Below, piece after piece: positions 24,401-39,400 of a DNA stretch of 64,000 nt. Position 1 is the stretch's first letter. Every line of letters begins with the position of its first letter. The translations under genes were made by a program, and so were the position numbers. The stretch comes from Steromphala cineraria (lineage: Eukaryota; Mollusca; Gastropoda; Trochida; Trochidae): assembly GCA_916613615.1 (NCBI GenBank), contig OU744728.1, positions 34,246,450-34,310,449 of the forward strand, written 5' to 3'. The notes under the pieces are model-generated. The model worked only from the letters and a program-made list of their open reading frames with translations, made no database searches and was not told where the DNA came from.

Positions 24401-27400
24401 AGGGATGTAGGGAAACATGAATATATTACAAGTCACTGAAGAATGTTACAGTTTCAATCTACACGTATCATGTTTGAACCATTAAACTAACAGTCCAAGG
24501 AAAGCATCATCATTCTTCAGTCATCAGTCAGCAACGTGTTATCATGTGCTATTATATGCTCATATGAACTAGTTACAAGCCCTTGTATTGGAATATCTGT
24601 ATACCATAGCGATTAAATCTCATAAGGTATAATTACCAAATATACATACACACTATCATCTTCATGTGTCATTCATATGTATCGACATGGACTATAAAGA
24701 CGATGTATTGTCATCTTAATATACGACTGGAAAGCGAGCTCTGAATCTAAAATAACCTCGAGAGGAAACAGGAAAGCATAACACACATACCATAGATCTG
24801 TCTCAGATAAGACAGACGCATACATAGTTCGTGCACGGAATATACGGCATAGTACAAAGTGACTTGGGGCTAGATAGAATACATGAGTACGGTAGATACG
24901 GCATGGTACAAAGTGACTTGGGCTAGATAGCATACATGAGTACGGTAGATACGGCATGGTACAAAGTGACTTGGGGCTAGACAGAATCCATGAGCACGGT
25001 AGATACGGCATGGTACAAAGTGACTTGGGGCTAGATAGAATCCAGGAGCACGGTAGATACGGCATGGTAGAAAGTGACTGGGGGCTAGACAGAATGCAGG
25101 AGTACGTAGATACGGCATGGTACAAAGTGGCTGAGAGCTAGACAGAATCCATGAGCACGGTAGAAACGGCATGGTACAAAGTGACTGGGGGCTAGACAGA
25201 ATCCATGAGCACGGTAGATACGTCATGGTACAAAGTGACTGGGGGCTAGACAGAATACATGAGTACGGTAGATACGGCATGGTACAAAGTGACTTGGGGC
25301 TAGATAGCATACATGAGTACGGTAGATACGGCATGGTACAAAGTGACTTGGGGCTAGACAGAATCCATGAGCACGGTAGATACGGCATGGTACAAAGTGA
25401 CTTGGGGCTAGATAGAATCCAGGAGCACGGTAGATACGGCATGGTAGAAAGTGACTGGGGGCTAGACAGAATGCAGGAGTACGTAGATACGGCATGGTAC
25501 AAAGTGGCTGAGAGCTAGACAGAATCCATGAGCACGGTAGATACGGCATGGTACAAAGTGACTGGGGGCTAGACAGAATCCATGAGCACGGTAGATACGT
25601 CATGGTACAAAGTGACTGGGGGCTAGACAGAATGCAGGAGTTCGGTAGATACGGCATGGTACAAAGTGACTGGGGGCTAGACAGAATGCAGGAGTTCGGT
25701 AGATACGGCATGGTACAAAGTGACTGGGGGCTAGACAGAATCCATGAGCACGGTAGATACGGCATGGTACAAAGTGACTGAGGGCTAGATAGAATACATG
25801 AGTACGGTAGATACGGCATGGTACAAAGTGATTGGGGGCTAGACAGAATGTTGGAGTATACAACGAGGTCTCCCGAAGAGGTCAATAAACTATTAGAGTG
25901 AAGTGTTGAGGATCTAGGACTAGGCTAAAAGTACTACTAGGACTAAGCTACTACCTGGACTACGCTACTACTAGGACTACGCTACTACCTAGATTAGGCT
26001 ACTACCTAGATTAGGCTACTACTAGGACTAGGTTACTACTAGAACCAGGCAAATACCTGGACTAGGCTACTACTAGGACTAGGCTACTACCTGGACTAGG
26101 CTACTACTAGGACTAGGTTACTACTAGGACTAGGCTCCTACTAGGACTAGGCTACTACTAGAACCAGGCAATTACCTGGACTAGACTACTACTAGAACTA
26201 GGCTACCACTAGGAATAGGTTACTACTAGGACTAGGCTACTAGTAGGACTAGGCTACTACTAGGACCAGGCAATTACCTGGACTAGGCTACTACTAGAAC
26301 TAGGCTACTACTAGGACTAGACTACTACTAGGACTAGGTTACTACTAGGACTAGGCTGCTACTAGAACTAGGCTACTACTAGGACTAGGTTACTACTAGG
26401 ACTAGGCTACTACTAGGACTAGGCTACTACTAGAACCAGGCAATTACCTGGACTAGGCTACTACTAGGACTAGGCTACTACCTGGACTAGGCTACTACTA
26501 GGACTAGGCTCCTACTAGGACTAGACTACTACTAGGACTAGGCTACTGTTAGGACTAGGCTACTACTAGGACTAGGCTACTACTAGGACTAGGTTACTAC
26601 TAGGACTAGGCTACAACTAGGACAAGGCTACTACTAGAACCAGGCAATTACCTGGACTAGGCTACTACTAGGACTAGGCTACTACCTGGACTAGGCTACT
26701 GTTAGGACTAGGCTACTACTAGGACTAGGCTACTACTAGGACTAGGTTACTACTAGGACTAGGCTACAAATAGGACAAGGCTACTACTAGAACCAGGCAA
26801 TTACCTGGACTAGGCTACTACCTGGACTAGGCTACTACTATGACTAGGCTACTACCAAGACTAGACTGATGCTGTGATGGTGTGTGCTTGTCTATATAGG
26901 TGGTGCTGTGATGGTGTGTGCTTGTCTATATAGGTGGTGCTGTGATGGTGTGTGCTTGTCTCTATAGGTGGTGCTGTGATGGTGTGTGCTTGTCTATATA
27001 GGTGGTGCTGCTGTGATGGTGTGTGCTTGTCTATATAGGTGGTGCTGTGATGGTGTGTGCTTGTCTCTATAGGTGGTGCTGTGATGGTGTGTGCTTGTCT
27101 CTATAGGTGGTGCTGTGATGGTGTGTGCTTGTCTCTATAGGTGGTGCTGTGATGGTGTGTGCTTGTCTATATAGGTGGTGCTGCTGTGATGGTGTGTGCT
27201 TGTCTATATAGGTGGTGCTGTGATGGTGTGTGCTTGTCTCTATAGGTGGTGCTGTGATGGTGTGTGCTTGTCTATATAGGTGGTGCTGTGATGGTGTGTG
27301 CTTGTCTATATAGGTGGTGCTGCTGTGATGGTGTGTGCTTGTCTATATAGGTGGTGCTGTGATGGTGTGTGCTTGTCTCTATAGGTGGTGCTGTGATGGT

Positions 27401-30400
27401 GTGTGCTTGTCTATATAGGTGGTGCTGTGATGGTGTGTGCTTGACTCTATAGGTGGTGCTGTGATGGTGTGTGCTTGTCTATATAGGTGGTGCTGTGATG
27501 GTGTGTGCTTGTCTCTATAGGTGGTGCTGTGATGGTATGTGCTTGTCTCTATAGGTGGTGCTGTGATGGTGTGTGCTTGTCTCTATAGGTGGTGCTGTGA
27601 TGCTGTAGTTGTAGCTCCGATCTAATAGTGTAAGCTGTTGCGGGGGACTGATGACTTATTATCACGGCCTGGTCAGTAGTCAGCCTGAGGGTAGGGCTTC
27701 ACCTGTGTCACCATATTCCTACATGAACACGTCCTTTAGTGTTAGTGGAAAATGTTTGAAATGCTTCGCTTTCGGGTTGAATGAATTACTTGAGCGCAAC
27801 CGACTGTACAGTATCCACTGAGAGCCATGCTGGAGTGAATGCATCAACTCTCCTCGCTCTGCATAGTAACTCATCAGAGTAACAGCACGGTTCAGTGAGT
27901 TCCTTCTTGCTACCACACGCCCAGTAAGATTCAGAGAAAGGCATTCCACCTTGTTATGAAGCTGTATACAAGGCAGGTAACGACCGGAAGGTGATGTAAC
28001 GTGTTAGAGACAATGCTTCACTGCTTGATGAAGAGTACAACCTGAAGGTGATGTAACGTGTTAGAGACAATGCTTCACTGCTTGATGAAGAGTACAACCT
28101 GAAGGTGATGTAACGTGTTAGAGACAATGCTTCACTGCTTGATGAAGAGTACAACCTGAAGGTGATGTAACGTGTTAGAGACAATGCTTCACTGCTTGAT
28201 GAAGAGTACAACCTGAAGGTGATGTAACGTGTTAGAGACAATGCTTCACTGCTTGATGAAGAGTACAACCTGAAGGTGATGTAACGTGTGAGAGACAATG
28301 CTTCACTGCTTGATGAAGAGTACAACCTGAAGGTGATGTAACGCGTTAGAGACAATGCTTCACTGCTTGATGAAGGGTACAACCGGAAGGTGATGTAACG
28401 TGTGAGAGACAATGCTTCACTGCTTGATGAAGAGTACAACCTGAAGGTGATGTAACGTGTTAGAGACAATGCTTCACTGCTTGATGAAGAGTACAACCGG
28501 AAGGTGATGTAACGTGTTAGAGACAATGCTTCACTGCTTGATGAAGGGAACAACCTGAAGGTGATGTAACGTGTTAGAGACAATGCTTCACTGCTTGATG
28601 AAGGGTACAACCTGAAGGTGATGTAACGTGTTAGAGACAATGCTTCACTGCTTGATGAAGAGTACAACCTGAAGGTACTGTAACGTGTTAGAGACAATAC
28701 TTCACTGCTTGATGAAGAGTACAACCTGAAGGTGATGTAACGTGTTAGAGACAATGCTTCACTGCTTGATGAAGAGTACAACCTGAAGGTGATGTAACGT
28801 GTTAGAGACAATGCTTCACTGCTTGATGAAGAGTACAACCTGAAGGTGATGTAACGTGTTAGAGACAATGCTTCACTGCTTGATGAAGAGTACAACCGGA
28901 AGGTGATGTAACGTGTGAGAGACAATGCTTCACTGCTTGATGAAGGGTACAACCGGAAGGTGATGTAACGTGTTAGAGACAATGCTTCACTGCTTGATGA
29001 AGAGTACAACCGGAAGGTGATGTAACGTGTTAGAGACAATGCTTCACTGCTTGATGAAGGGTACAACCGGAAGGTGATGTAACGTGTTAGAGACAATGCT
29101 TCACTGCTTGATGAAGAGTACAACCGGAAGGTGATGTAACGTGTTAGAGACAATGCTTCACTGCTAGATGAAGGGTACAACCTGAAGGTGATGTAACGTG
29201 TTAGAGACAATGCTTCACTGCTTGATGAAGAGTACAACCGGAAGGTGATGTAACGTGTTAGAGACAATGCTTCACTGCTTGATGAAGGGTACAACCTGAA
29301 GGTGATGTAACGTGTTAGAGACAATGCTTCACTGCTTGATGAAGAGTACAACCGGAAGGTGATGTAACGTGTTAGAGACAATGCTTCACTGCTTGATGAA
29401 GAGTACAACCTGAAGGTGATGTAACGTGTTAGAGACAATGCTTCACTGCTTGATGAAGAGTACAACCTGAAGGTGATGTAACGTGTTAGAGACAATGCTT
29501 CACTGCTTGATGAAGAGTACAACCTGAAGGTGATGTAACGTGTTAGAGACAATGCTTCACTGCTTGATGAAGAGTACAACCTGAAGGTGATGTAACGTGT
29601 TAGAGACAATGCTTCACTGCTTGATGAAGAGTACAACCTGAAGGTGATGTAACGTGTTAGAGACAATGCTTCACTGCTTGATGAAGAGTACAACCTGAAG
29701 GTGATGTAACGTGTTAGAGACAATGCTTCACTGCTTGATGAAGAGTACAACCGGAAGGTGATGTAACGTGTTAGAGACAATGCTTCACTGCTTGATGAAG
29801 GGTACAACCTGAAGGTGATGTAACGTGTTAGAGACAATGCTTCACTGCTTGATGAAGAGTACAACCTGAAGGTGATGTAACGTGTTAGAGACAATGCTTC
29901 ACTGCTTGATGAAGAGTACAACCTGAAGGTGATGTAACGTGTTAGAGACAATGCTTCACTGCTTGATGAAGAGTACAACCTGAAGGTGATGTAACGTGTT
30001 AGAGACAATGCTTCACTGCTTGATGAAGAGTACAACCGGAAGGTGATGTAACGTGTGAGAGACAATGCTTCACTGCTTGATGAAGAGTACAACCTGAAGG
30101 TGATGTAACGTGTTAGAGACAATGCTTCACTGCTTGATGAAGAGTACAACCGGAAGGTGATGTAACGTGTTAGAGACAATGCTTCACTGCTTGATGAAGA
30201 GTACAACCTGAAGGTGATGTAACGTGTTAGAGACAATGCTTCACTGCTTGATGAAGAGTACAACCTGAAGGTGATGTAACGTGTGAGAGACAATGCTTCA
30301 CTGCTTGATGAAGGGTACAACCGGAAGGTGATGTAACGTGTTAGAGACAATGCTTCACTGCTTGATGAAGGGTACAACCTGAAGGTGATGTAACGTGTTA

Positions 30401-33400
30401 GAGACAATGCTTCACTGCTTGATGAAGAGTACAACCTGAAGGTGATGTAACGTGTTAGAGACAATGCTTCACTGCTTGATGAAGAGTACAACCGGAAGGT
30501 GATGTAACGTGTTAGAGACAATGCTTCACTGCTTGATGAAGAGTACAACCTGAAGGTGATGTAACGTGTTAGAGACAATGCTTCACTGCTTGATGAAGAG
30601 TACAACCTGAAGGTGATGTAACGTGTGAGAGACAATGCTTCACTGCTTGATGAAGGGTACAACCGGAAGGTGATGTAACGTGTTAGAGACAATGCTTCAC
30701 TGCTTGATGAAGGGTACAACCTGAAGGTGATGTAACGTGTTAGAGACAATGCTTCACTGCTTGATGAAGAGTACAACCTGAAGGTGATGTAACGTGTTAG
30801 AGACAATGCTTCACTGCTTGATGAAGAGTACAACCGGAAGGTGATGTAACGTGTTAGAGACAATGCTTCACTGCTTGATGAAGAGAACAACCTGAAGGTG
30901 ATGTAACGTGTTAGAGACAATGCTTCACTGCTTGATGAAGAGTACAACCTGAAGGTGATGTAACGTGTTAGAGACAATGCTTCACTGCTTGATGAAGAGT
31001 ACAACCTGAAGGTGATGTAACGTGTTAGAGACAATGCTTCACTGCTTGATGAAGAGTACAACCTGAAGGTGATGTAACGTGTTAGAGACAATGCTTCACT
31101 GCTTGATGAACAGGACAACCTGAAGGTGATGTAACGTGTTAGAGACAATGCTTCACTGCTAGATGAAGAGTACAACCTGAAGGTGATGTAACGTGTTAGA
31201 GACAATGCTTCACTGCTTGATGAAGAGTACAACCTGAAGGTGATGTAACGTGTTAGAGACAATGCTTCACTGCTTGATGAAGAGTACAACCTGAAGGTAC
31301 TGTAACGTGTTAGAGACAATGCTTCACTGCTAGATGAAGAGTACAACCTGAAGGTGATGTAACGTGTTAGAGACAATGCTTCACTGCTTGATGAAGAGTA
31401 CAACCTGAATGTGATGTAACGTGTTAGAGACAATGCTTCACTGCTTGATGAAGAGTACAACCTGAAGGTGATGTAACGTGTTAGAGACAATGCTTCACTG
31501 CTTGATGAAGAGTACAACCTGAAGGTGATGTAACGTGTTAGAGACAATGCTTCACTGCTTGATGAAGAGTACAACCTGAAGGCACTGTAACGTGTTAGAG
31601 ACAATGCTTCACTGCTTGATGAAGAGTACAACCTGAAGGTGATGTAACGTGTTAGAGACAATGCTTCACTGCTTGATGAAGAGTACAACCTGAAGGTGAT
31701 GTAACGTGTTAGAGACAATGCTTCACTGCTTGATGAAGAGTACAACTGGAAGGTGATGTAACGTGTTAGAGACAATGCTTCACTGCTTGATGAAGAGTAC
31801 AACCTGAAGGTGATGTAACGTGTTAGAGACAATGCTTCACTGCTTGATGAAGAGTACAACCTGAAGGTGATGTAACGTGTTAGAGACAATGCTTCACTGC
31901 TAGATGAAGAGTACAACCTGAAGGTGATGTAACGTGTTAGAGACAATGCTTCACTGCTTGATGAAGGGTACAACCGGAAGGTGATGTAACGTGTTAGAGA
32001 CAATGCTTCACTGCTTGATGAAGAGTACACCTGTCTCTGGTTGTGTCTCTAAACGCTTATAGTTCAGTACACAAACTCACCAACTATCTGCAGACATTGG
32101 AATATAATCTTCGAATTTATTTCGGTAGGGCGAACTTCGTATGGTAGTATTACAAATAATAATCCTACACAAGCCTAAGTATGTAGTAGGCAGTAGAATA
32201 TAAAGTTACTTTATGCTTATAAATACTCTTTGAAGGACGAAAAATAACTTGCAAGAAGATGAACGAAACCCATCGGCTGCTATCTTGAATCATTCTCTCT
32301 TAAAGTAAACCTTTTCAAGACAAAATTAAAAAATCGTTAAATTCCAGCAATTACCACAGTAGAAGTTCGTCAAGTGAGTAGCAGGGTGGAACTGGATGTT
32401 ATAATCATTGAACTAACCATTCTTTCTCAAGGGAATCGTCAACACAGGGCGGAAGTCACCAATTATTATGTCATAACTTGTAGCTTTGGTAAAAAGAGTC
32501 AAAGGGCGTCCCTTGTTTAAATTATGTAATAATTAACTGATGTACTTAGTCTACACTTGAGTTTCCGGTACAGTGCAGCACATGTTGGATCAAACAGAAA
32601 ATGGATGGAAAAACGTTTACCTCTCAGTCAGCTATATACGTTGTAACTGATCAACAACTCTTCGCGACCATCATGAAAACTACTTCAGTTAATCAGAATG
32701 TAGCAAATTGCTATTGTTCAGATCACTGTCGGGTCCAACCCTAAACCGTATTAATCATATTCATAAGCGCCCATAAGCGGCTTGTTATCTTTATATATCT
32801 CGTTCTTCCTGTTTAATCCACTTCGTTTAATTTAATGAAATGGACGGGGAATGCAATTTCCTCATTCGTCAAGCCTTTATCCAATCTGACTTTAGCTTTC
32901 ACGACACACAAAGAACCAGGAAGGAAGACATGCACATAACTTTGAATATACAGTAAAAACACTTAATCTCATATCAAACGTGGAACTTGAGCTTTGAGCC
33001 GAGTGCTATATCGAGTTGTCGTAAAGCATTTCTGACAGAAATGTGTTAATTGCGAGACATGTTTGCCCTGTATAAAGAACAGAATTTCTCAATAAAACAG
33101 AGACATACAGAACATATCTATATATTATGGATATACACCAACAGTCAGAGAGTGTTTCAAATATTGATTACAAGCGAAGAATGATTGTGATTTCTGACAG
33201 TTATGATCCTTGATGATTGTTGGACTGCAGCAGGGTCACATTGCTCAGTTAGTGATAGACACGCCAGTACCTATAATGTGCAACATCGCTTGTCTTGTTA
33301 TTATATCATGAAAGATTAAATTCATATGTAAGATTGATGTCATTTTGGTCAAATCACAAAACTCGACAATAAAGGCAGTAGTAACTTGTCTCTGACTCCG

Positions 33401-36400
33401 ACTATCGATATTTGTTATTCGTACCGCAGCATTGTCTTATACACAGAGTAGCTCGTCGTGTGTCCTATTTTATTTTCTGCTCCTTCTGTGTCAAGATGAA
33501 GTATGAAATCCGTGGCAGTGTACACCGCAGCTCGTTGCTTGAACGATGTATCAGTTATATCCTCCTTAGACTTGCTACAGTTAAGATTGTGGGTTGAATG
33601 AGATTACAATCTGTCTAGGTGCAACCCTTGGACTTGTGACAGTTTAGATTGTGGGTTGAATGAGATTACAATCTGTCTAGGTGCAGCCCTTGGACTTGTG
33701 ACAGTGAAGCTTGTGGGTTGAATGAGATTACAATCTGTCTAGGTGCAACCCTTGTACTTGTGACAGTTTAGATTGTGGGTTGAATGAGTTTACAATCTGT
33801 CTAGGTGCAACCCTTGTACTTGTGACAGTTTAGATTGTGGGTTGAATGAGATTACAATCTGTCTAGTTGCAACCCTTGTACTTGTGACAGTTTAGATTGT
33901 GGGTTGAATGAGATTACAATCTGTCAAGGTGCAACCCTTGGACTTGTGACAGTGAAGCTTGTGGGTTGAATGAGATTACAATCTGTCTAGGTGCAACCCT
34001 TGGACTTGTGACAGTTTAGATTGTGGGTTGAATGAGATTACAATCTGTCTAGTTGCAACCCTTGGACTTGTGACAGTTTAGATTGTGGGTTGAATGAGAT
34101 TACAATCTGTCTAGTTGCAACCCTTGGACTTGTGACAGTTTAGATTGTGGGTTGAATGAGTTTACAATCTGTCTAGGTGCAACCCTTGTACTTGTGACAG
34201 TGAAGCTTGTGGGTTGAATGAGATTACAATCTGTCTAGGTGCAACCCTTGGACTTGTGACAGTTTAGATTGTGGGTTGAATGAGTTTACAATCTGTCTAG
34301 GTGCAACCCTTGTACTTGTGACAGTGAAGCTTGTGGGTTGAATGAGTTTACAATCTGTCTAGGTGCAACCCTTGTACTTGTGACAGTTTAGATTGTGGGT
34401 TGAATGAGATTACAATCTGTCTAGGTGCAACCCTTGGACTTGTGACAGTTTAGATTGTGGGTTGAATGAGATTACAATCTGTCTAGTTGCAACCCTTGGA
34501 CTTGTGACAGTTTAGATTGTGGGTTGAATGAGATTACAATCTGTCTAGGTGCAACCCTTGGACTTGTGACAGTTTAGATTGTGGGTTGAATGAGATTACA
34601 ATCTGTCTAGTTGCAACCCTTGGACTTGTGACAGTTTAGATTGTGGGTTGAATGAGATTACAATCTGTCTAGTTGCAACCCTTGGACTTGTGACAGTTTA
34701 GATTGTGGGTTGAATGAGATTACAATCTGTCTAGGTGCAACCCTTGGACTTGTGACAGTTTAGATTGTGGGTTGAATGAGATTACAATCTGTCTAGTTGC
34801 AACCCTTGGACTTGTGACAGTTTAGATTGTGGGTTGAATGAGATTACAATCTGTCTAGTTGCAACCCTTGGACTTGTGACAGTTTAGATTGTGGGTTGAA
34901 TGAGATTACAATCTGTCTAGGTGCAACCCTTGTACTTGTGACAGTGAAGCTTGTGGGTTGAATGAGATTACTATCTGTCTAGGTGCAACCCTTGTACTTG
35001 TGACAGTGAAGTTTGTGGGTTGAATGAGATTACAATCTGTCTAGGTGCAACCCTTGGACTTGTGACAGTTTAGATTGTGGGTTGAATGAGATTACAATCT
35101 GTCAAGGTGCAACCCTTGGACTTGTGACAGTGAAGCTTGTGGGTTGAATGAGATTACAATCTGTCTAGGTGCAACCCTTGGACTTGTGACAGTTTAGATT
35201 GTGGGTTGAATGAGATTACAATCTGTCAAGGTGCAACCCTTGGACTTGTGACAGTGAAGCTTGTGGGTTGAATGAGATTACAATCTGTCTAGGTGCAACC
35301 CTTGGACTTGTGACAGTGAAGCTTGTGGGTTGAATGAGTTTACAATCTGTCTAGGTGCAACCCTTGGACTTGTGACAGTGAAGCTTGTGGGTTGAATGAG
35401 ATTACAATCTGTCTAGGTGCAACCCTTGGACTTGTGACAGTGAAGCTTGTGGGTTGAATGAGATTACAATCTGTCTAGGTGCAACCCTTGGACTTGTGAT
35501 TCATGCCCAGCTGGGACAACCAGATACGGTCTAGAAATTTACAATTTCCAAGGAAACATTGTGGTTTGTCGATTCCTTTTCGGTGGATCGACCTTTGACT
35601 TTCTTCCACTGTTCTTTTTCGCCGTGTGTAATTTCTCCGTGTGTAATTTCTCTACACTCATTGATAGTAAAAACATGTTGTTACAAGCTTTAAAATAATA
35701 AATTTCACCAAAAGACAGATCAAGAATCCTTTTTGTAGTAGACAGACAAGAGGTAATGTAATGTTTATGTAATTTCTTTCTGCAATGTCATCACTCAACA
35801 GATAGACATGTTTATATTTACTTATCCGTTCAAAATGAATAAAAGAAATATAGTTACTGCTCTTTAACTTTAATATGATAACATGTATGATTTCATTCTA
35901 TAGAGAATGTATATATGTAGATAAATAGCCATTCCCGTTAAATCATGAAAGTACAATGTCATTTCTCATTTGAAATACTCAATTGTCCCAAATCAAAGAA
36001 GTACAATTTAACGTGAGTACGCTATCAAAATCTACATTACTTAATTGTTACCAAAAGACGGAGTTAATACCCAAAAGGTTCAACAATTATCTGGAGCGCT
36101 GGACCATACAAAGAATAACAGTAACAATCGAGAGATTTATTTGGCGTTGTCACTCGCTTGACTGATGCTGTTTCGTAGCTTGCCCTATATTCTAAATGAT
36201 TTTGTTCATTTATGGGTACGTTTCAATACCGTTTTCGTTACGTTTCGATTTTTTTCTTTGTTAAGCCTGAATATGTATGGTGTCTTGCCTTGTTCTCGGC
36301 TGTCAAGCCATATCTCTGTCTATATATATATATATATATATACATGATTCCCTATCTTCAATGAGCCAACTAATTAACAAACCGTTTAAATCATAACTTC

Positions 36401-39400
36401 GTCATCGTTCACTTTGGTCCATCTTTGTATTTTCATTGCACTGTAACGTACATTCATGTACATATATTTAAATATTGTAGTATGATTATGATTATGATTT
36501 TAGTATGATAATGATTATGATAACAAAATTCACAATTAAATTCTTCCTTTTTTAATGTTCTTAAACGTTTATGTTTTAATATTGTGCATTTTGATATTTG
36601 TGGAGAAGTATAGACTAAAGAGATTTTGTCGACCGGAAGCTAAATAAAGCTCTGCCATGTTAGTAGGACCACTCTGTAGGAGATATTTCTACCTGACAAG
36701 TTGACGGTGTGTTGAAGTACCCCCAGACCGTACAACATGACACAACTACAACCGGCTTTGTTAAGCTGTATTCAAAGCAAGCAGGCCAGCTCCGGAGCCT
36801 TTCTTGAAGTTCAGCACAACCATGTTACCGTACCATTTGCTATGTTGTATCAACAGCCATGATTTATTCATGAGTGTGCTTGACAAAGACCACGTGAAGA
36901 TTGCCGAATTTCTGACGAGATCTTGCATTCATGTGCTAATGTAGATAGCTATCGACTTTGTGTATGGAACGCCTTGACGCAATAGAATACTGGATACTAT
37001 ATAGGTACGTACATCGACCTCGGAAACACTGAAGTCATCAATCATATCGAAATGTACAAATATAAGACTCAGTGTTTGATTGTACTGACAGAGACTGACA
37101 GAAAGGAGGTGATCTGATAAAAAAGTGGGCATTCGTTCTTGTATTAACAAAGCATGACATATATATTTATATGTTCGTGTTTTAAATCTCCTTTAACGAG
37201 AGGTAGAATATCGATTGTCATTGTACTTTAAAAAAGTCCTGTAACGAAAAGCAAATACGATTTTCAGTACAAATGAAAACATTTTATAATACGTTTTGTT
37301 TTGTAAGTACTAAATGTATTGAACAAGCGACGTTTTGAAGTGTATAAAGTTCCAAAGCTGATACAACGGATGAAAGGGTTGAGATACAGTTTAGGAATGT
37401 TTGAATGTGTCTCACTAATGATATGGAACTCGGTTACCTCGCCCAAAGATGATGCTATTCAGGAAACCTTAAACTTAAACTTTCCTTCTAATAGTCGTTC
37501 TTAACCCATAGGATCCATAGTTAGAGTCGTTACCCATAGGATCCATAGTTAGAGTCGTTACCCCTTGGCTAAAGGGTTTCAGCATTAAGCTTGAAGATCA
37601 GGCGGTTTGTGTGCATGAAGTGATGGTACAACATCGGGGTGGGGTGGAATAGAGTGGGGTGGGGTGGGATGGAATAGAGCGGGGTGGGGTGGGGTGGAAT
37701 AGAGTGGGGTGGGGTGGTTGCTGCGGGTCAGCTGTTTCATAATCATAATCTCCACAGGGACACTCTCACTTAACCCACCCCAGCACTCAGGTGTCAGCGT
37801 AAAGGCTGGACGTGGAAGTGCTCAGGTCTGAATGAACCAGCGAAACCTTGAAGATCACTTGTACAGCCATCAGAGCAGGCATTGTGTGTGTGAGGTGGCG
37901 TGTGAAGAGCGAGAGGTAGGGGGAGGGAGGAAGGGGAAATTGAGGGATTTATTATCAAAATGAATATTGAAGCAACCTGTGGGAGGCCTAATACTAGTAA
38001 TGAGAAACCAGAGAGACTCTTCACCGACCTAATACAACTCCCCGCATGAAAGTCGCGAGTCTGATCCCATTTAGTTCTACCGACTATCGTTCTACACTTT
38101 ATCTGCTAACGGGGGATTTGCAACGAAAACCTAACCGACTTAATGGGCGCACATAAAAGAGCGATGATCAAACTGTGTGGGGATAAAAAAAAGTTGACTA
38201 TTTCCATATTCCATTAAAAGGGAAATAAAAAAACAATTGTGTTTACAAACGATTTCACTCCATCTATGAATCCTAGTTTCCTATCTGCTACCCGACGACG
38301 TAGTTCAAATAACAGGCGTGATAGAACCCAACCCAGAACTACTACTCGCCTGTAGAAAGAACAACAAACGTTTAGTTCATAGTTTAAGAATTGAATTGAG
38401 GTCTTGCGTCTTTTTCTGAAGGCATTGTTTGTTTTGGAAGGTGCTGTGTTATAAATAGACGAGAGGAATCTAGTGAGAATGCGAGTGGAGAGGCAGAGAG
38501 GAAACTCAGGCAGGAATGTGCAGGGACTAAGCTGGCTCCAAACCCAGGACCCGACTCCGGCGCGTTAAATGAGTCTCTCCCTTAAACTCTTTTAATTCCT
38601 AGAGGAGTTTTTATTTTCGCTGTTCTTACAGGGATCTTTCAGCAGGCTATATTTGTAGGCTAAGAACAGAAGGCGATTTTTTGTGAGTGTTTGTTTAGCT
38701 CCAATCATTTGCTGTTGGAATGTTTTAGTCGACATCTGTCATTGCTGTGTGCTGCAGGAGGTTGTGCAGCAGGAGTTGGGAATAGAGAGGTCGTTCATTG
38801 AGAGGCTAATAAAGGGCTTTAGGGGGGTGCAGTTATATACATATGACACAAAGAGAAAACGCTGTCTATCCAATACAATATTTTAAAATGTTGCCAAATA
38901 TGTAGACGTTGGTAAAATTGTAAGTAAAAAATGCACCTTTACGTCCGCAAGAAGTCAAACAAGATGCATGTCGATACAGACAAAGACCACTTTCGATTTT
39001 TATTGACATTAAAATGAAAGTTACTGAACAAGGTCATTAGGAAAGACTAGCAAACTTGTAAATGAACAATTAGTTAATAATAATCCCAATAACAAATGAC
39101 AATTATTGACCAATGATGTACTTAAAAAGTAAGAATGACAACGTATTGGTTTATCAAGTATCATTTAGATCTTTTTATACACAAAAGCTTAAGGCATTCG
39201 GAATCTGAAACATCATCAGAAATTACGATACCTCTGACACTGAACAACACGGGCATTGAACTGTGTCTTCCTTTGAAAACATTTTCAATTTATACATTTT
39301 GATATGTAAAATCATGCAATGCAGTCGCTACAGTTGTAAATTTATGATCCTTTAATGTAATTGGAGACGATTTCCACTACCTATCATATTGTGAACATTG

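Noticed and set aside
24673..25885. Several 60-220 codon frames on both strands
   Set aside because: They are products of the 54-bp array, with an 18-residue period in several frames at once.
27954..32030. 1358-codon - strand open frame as a real repeat protein
   Set aside because: It lies wholly in a 57-bp tandem array (57 is divisible by 3). No unit has an ATG, the apparent start is a GTG, and an in-frame TAG precedes it. Reported only as a finding to test.
33562..35499. CRISPR-like regular repeat
   Set aside because: The whole unit is conserved head to tail with no variable spacers, and the DNA is eukaryotic; it is a minisatellite.
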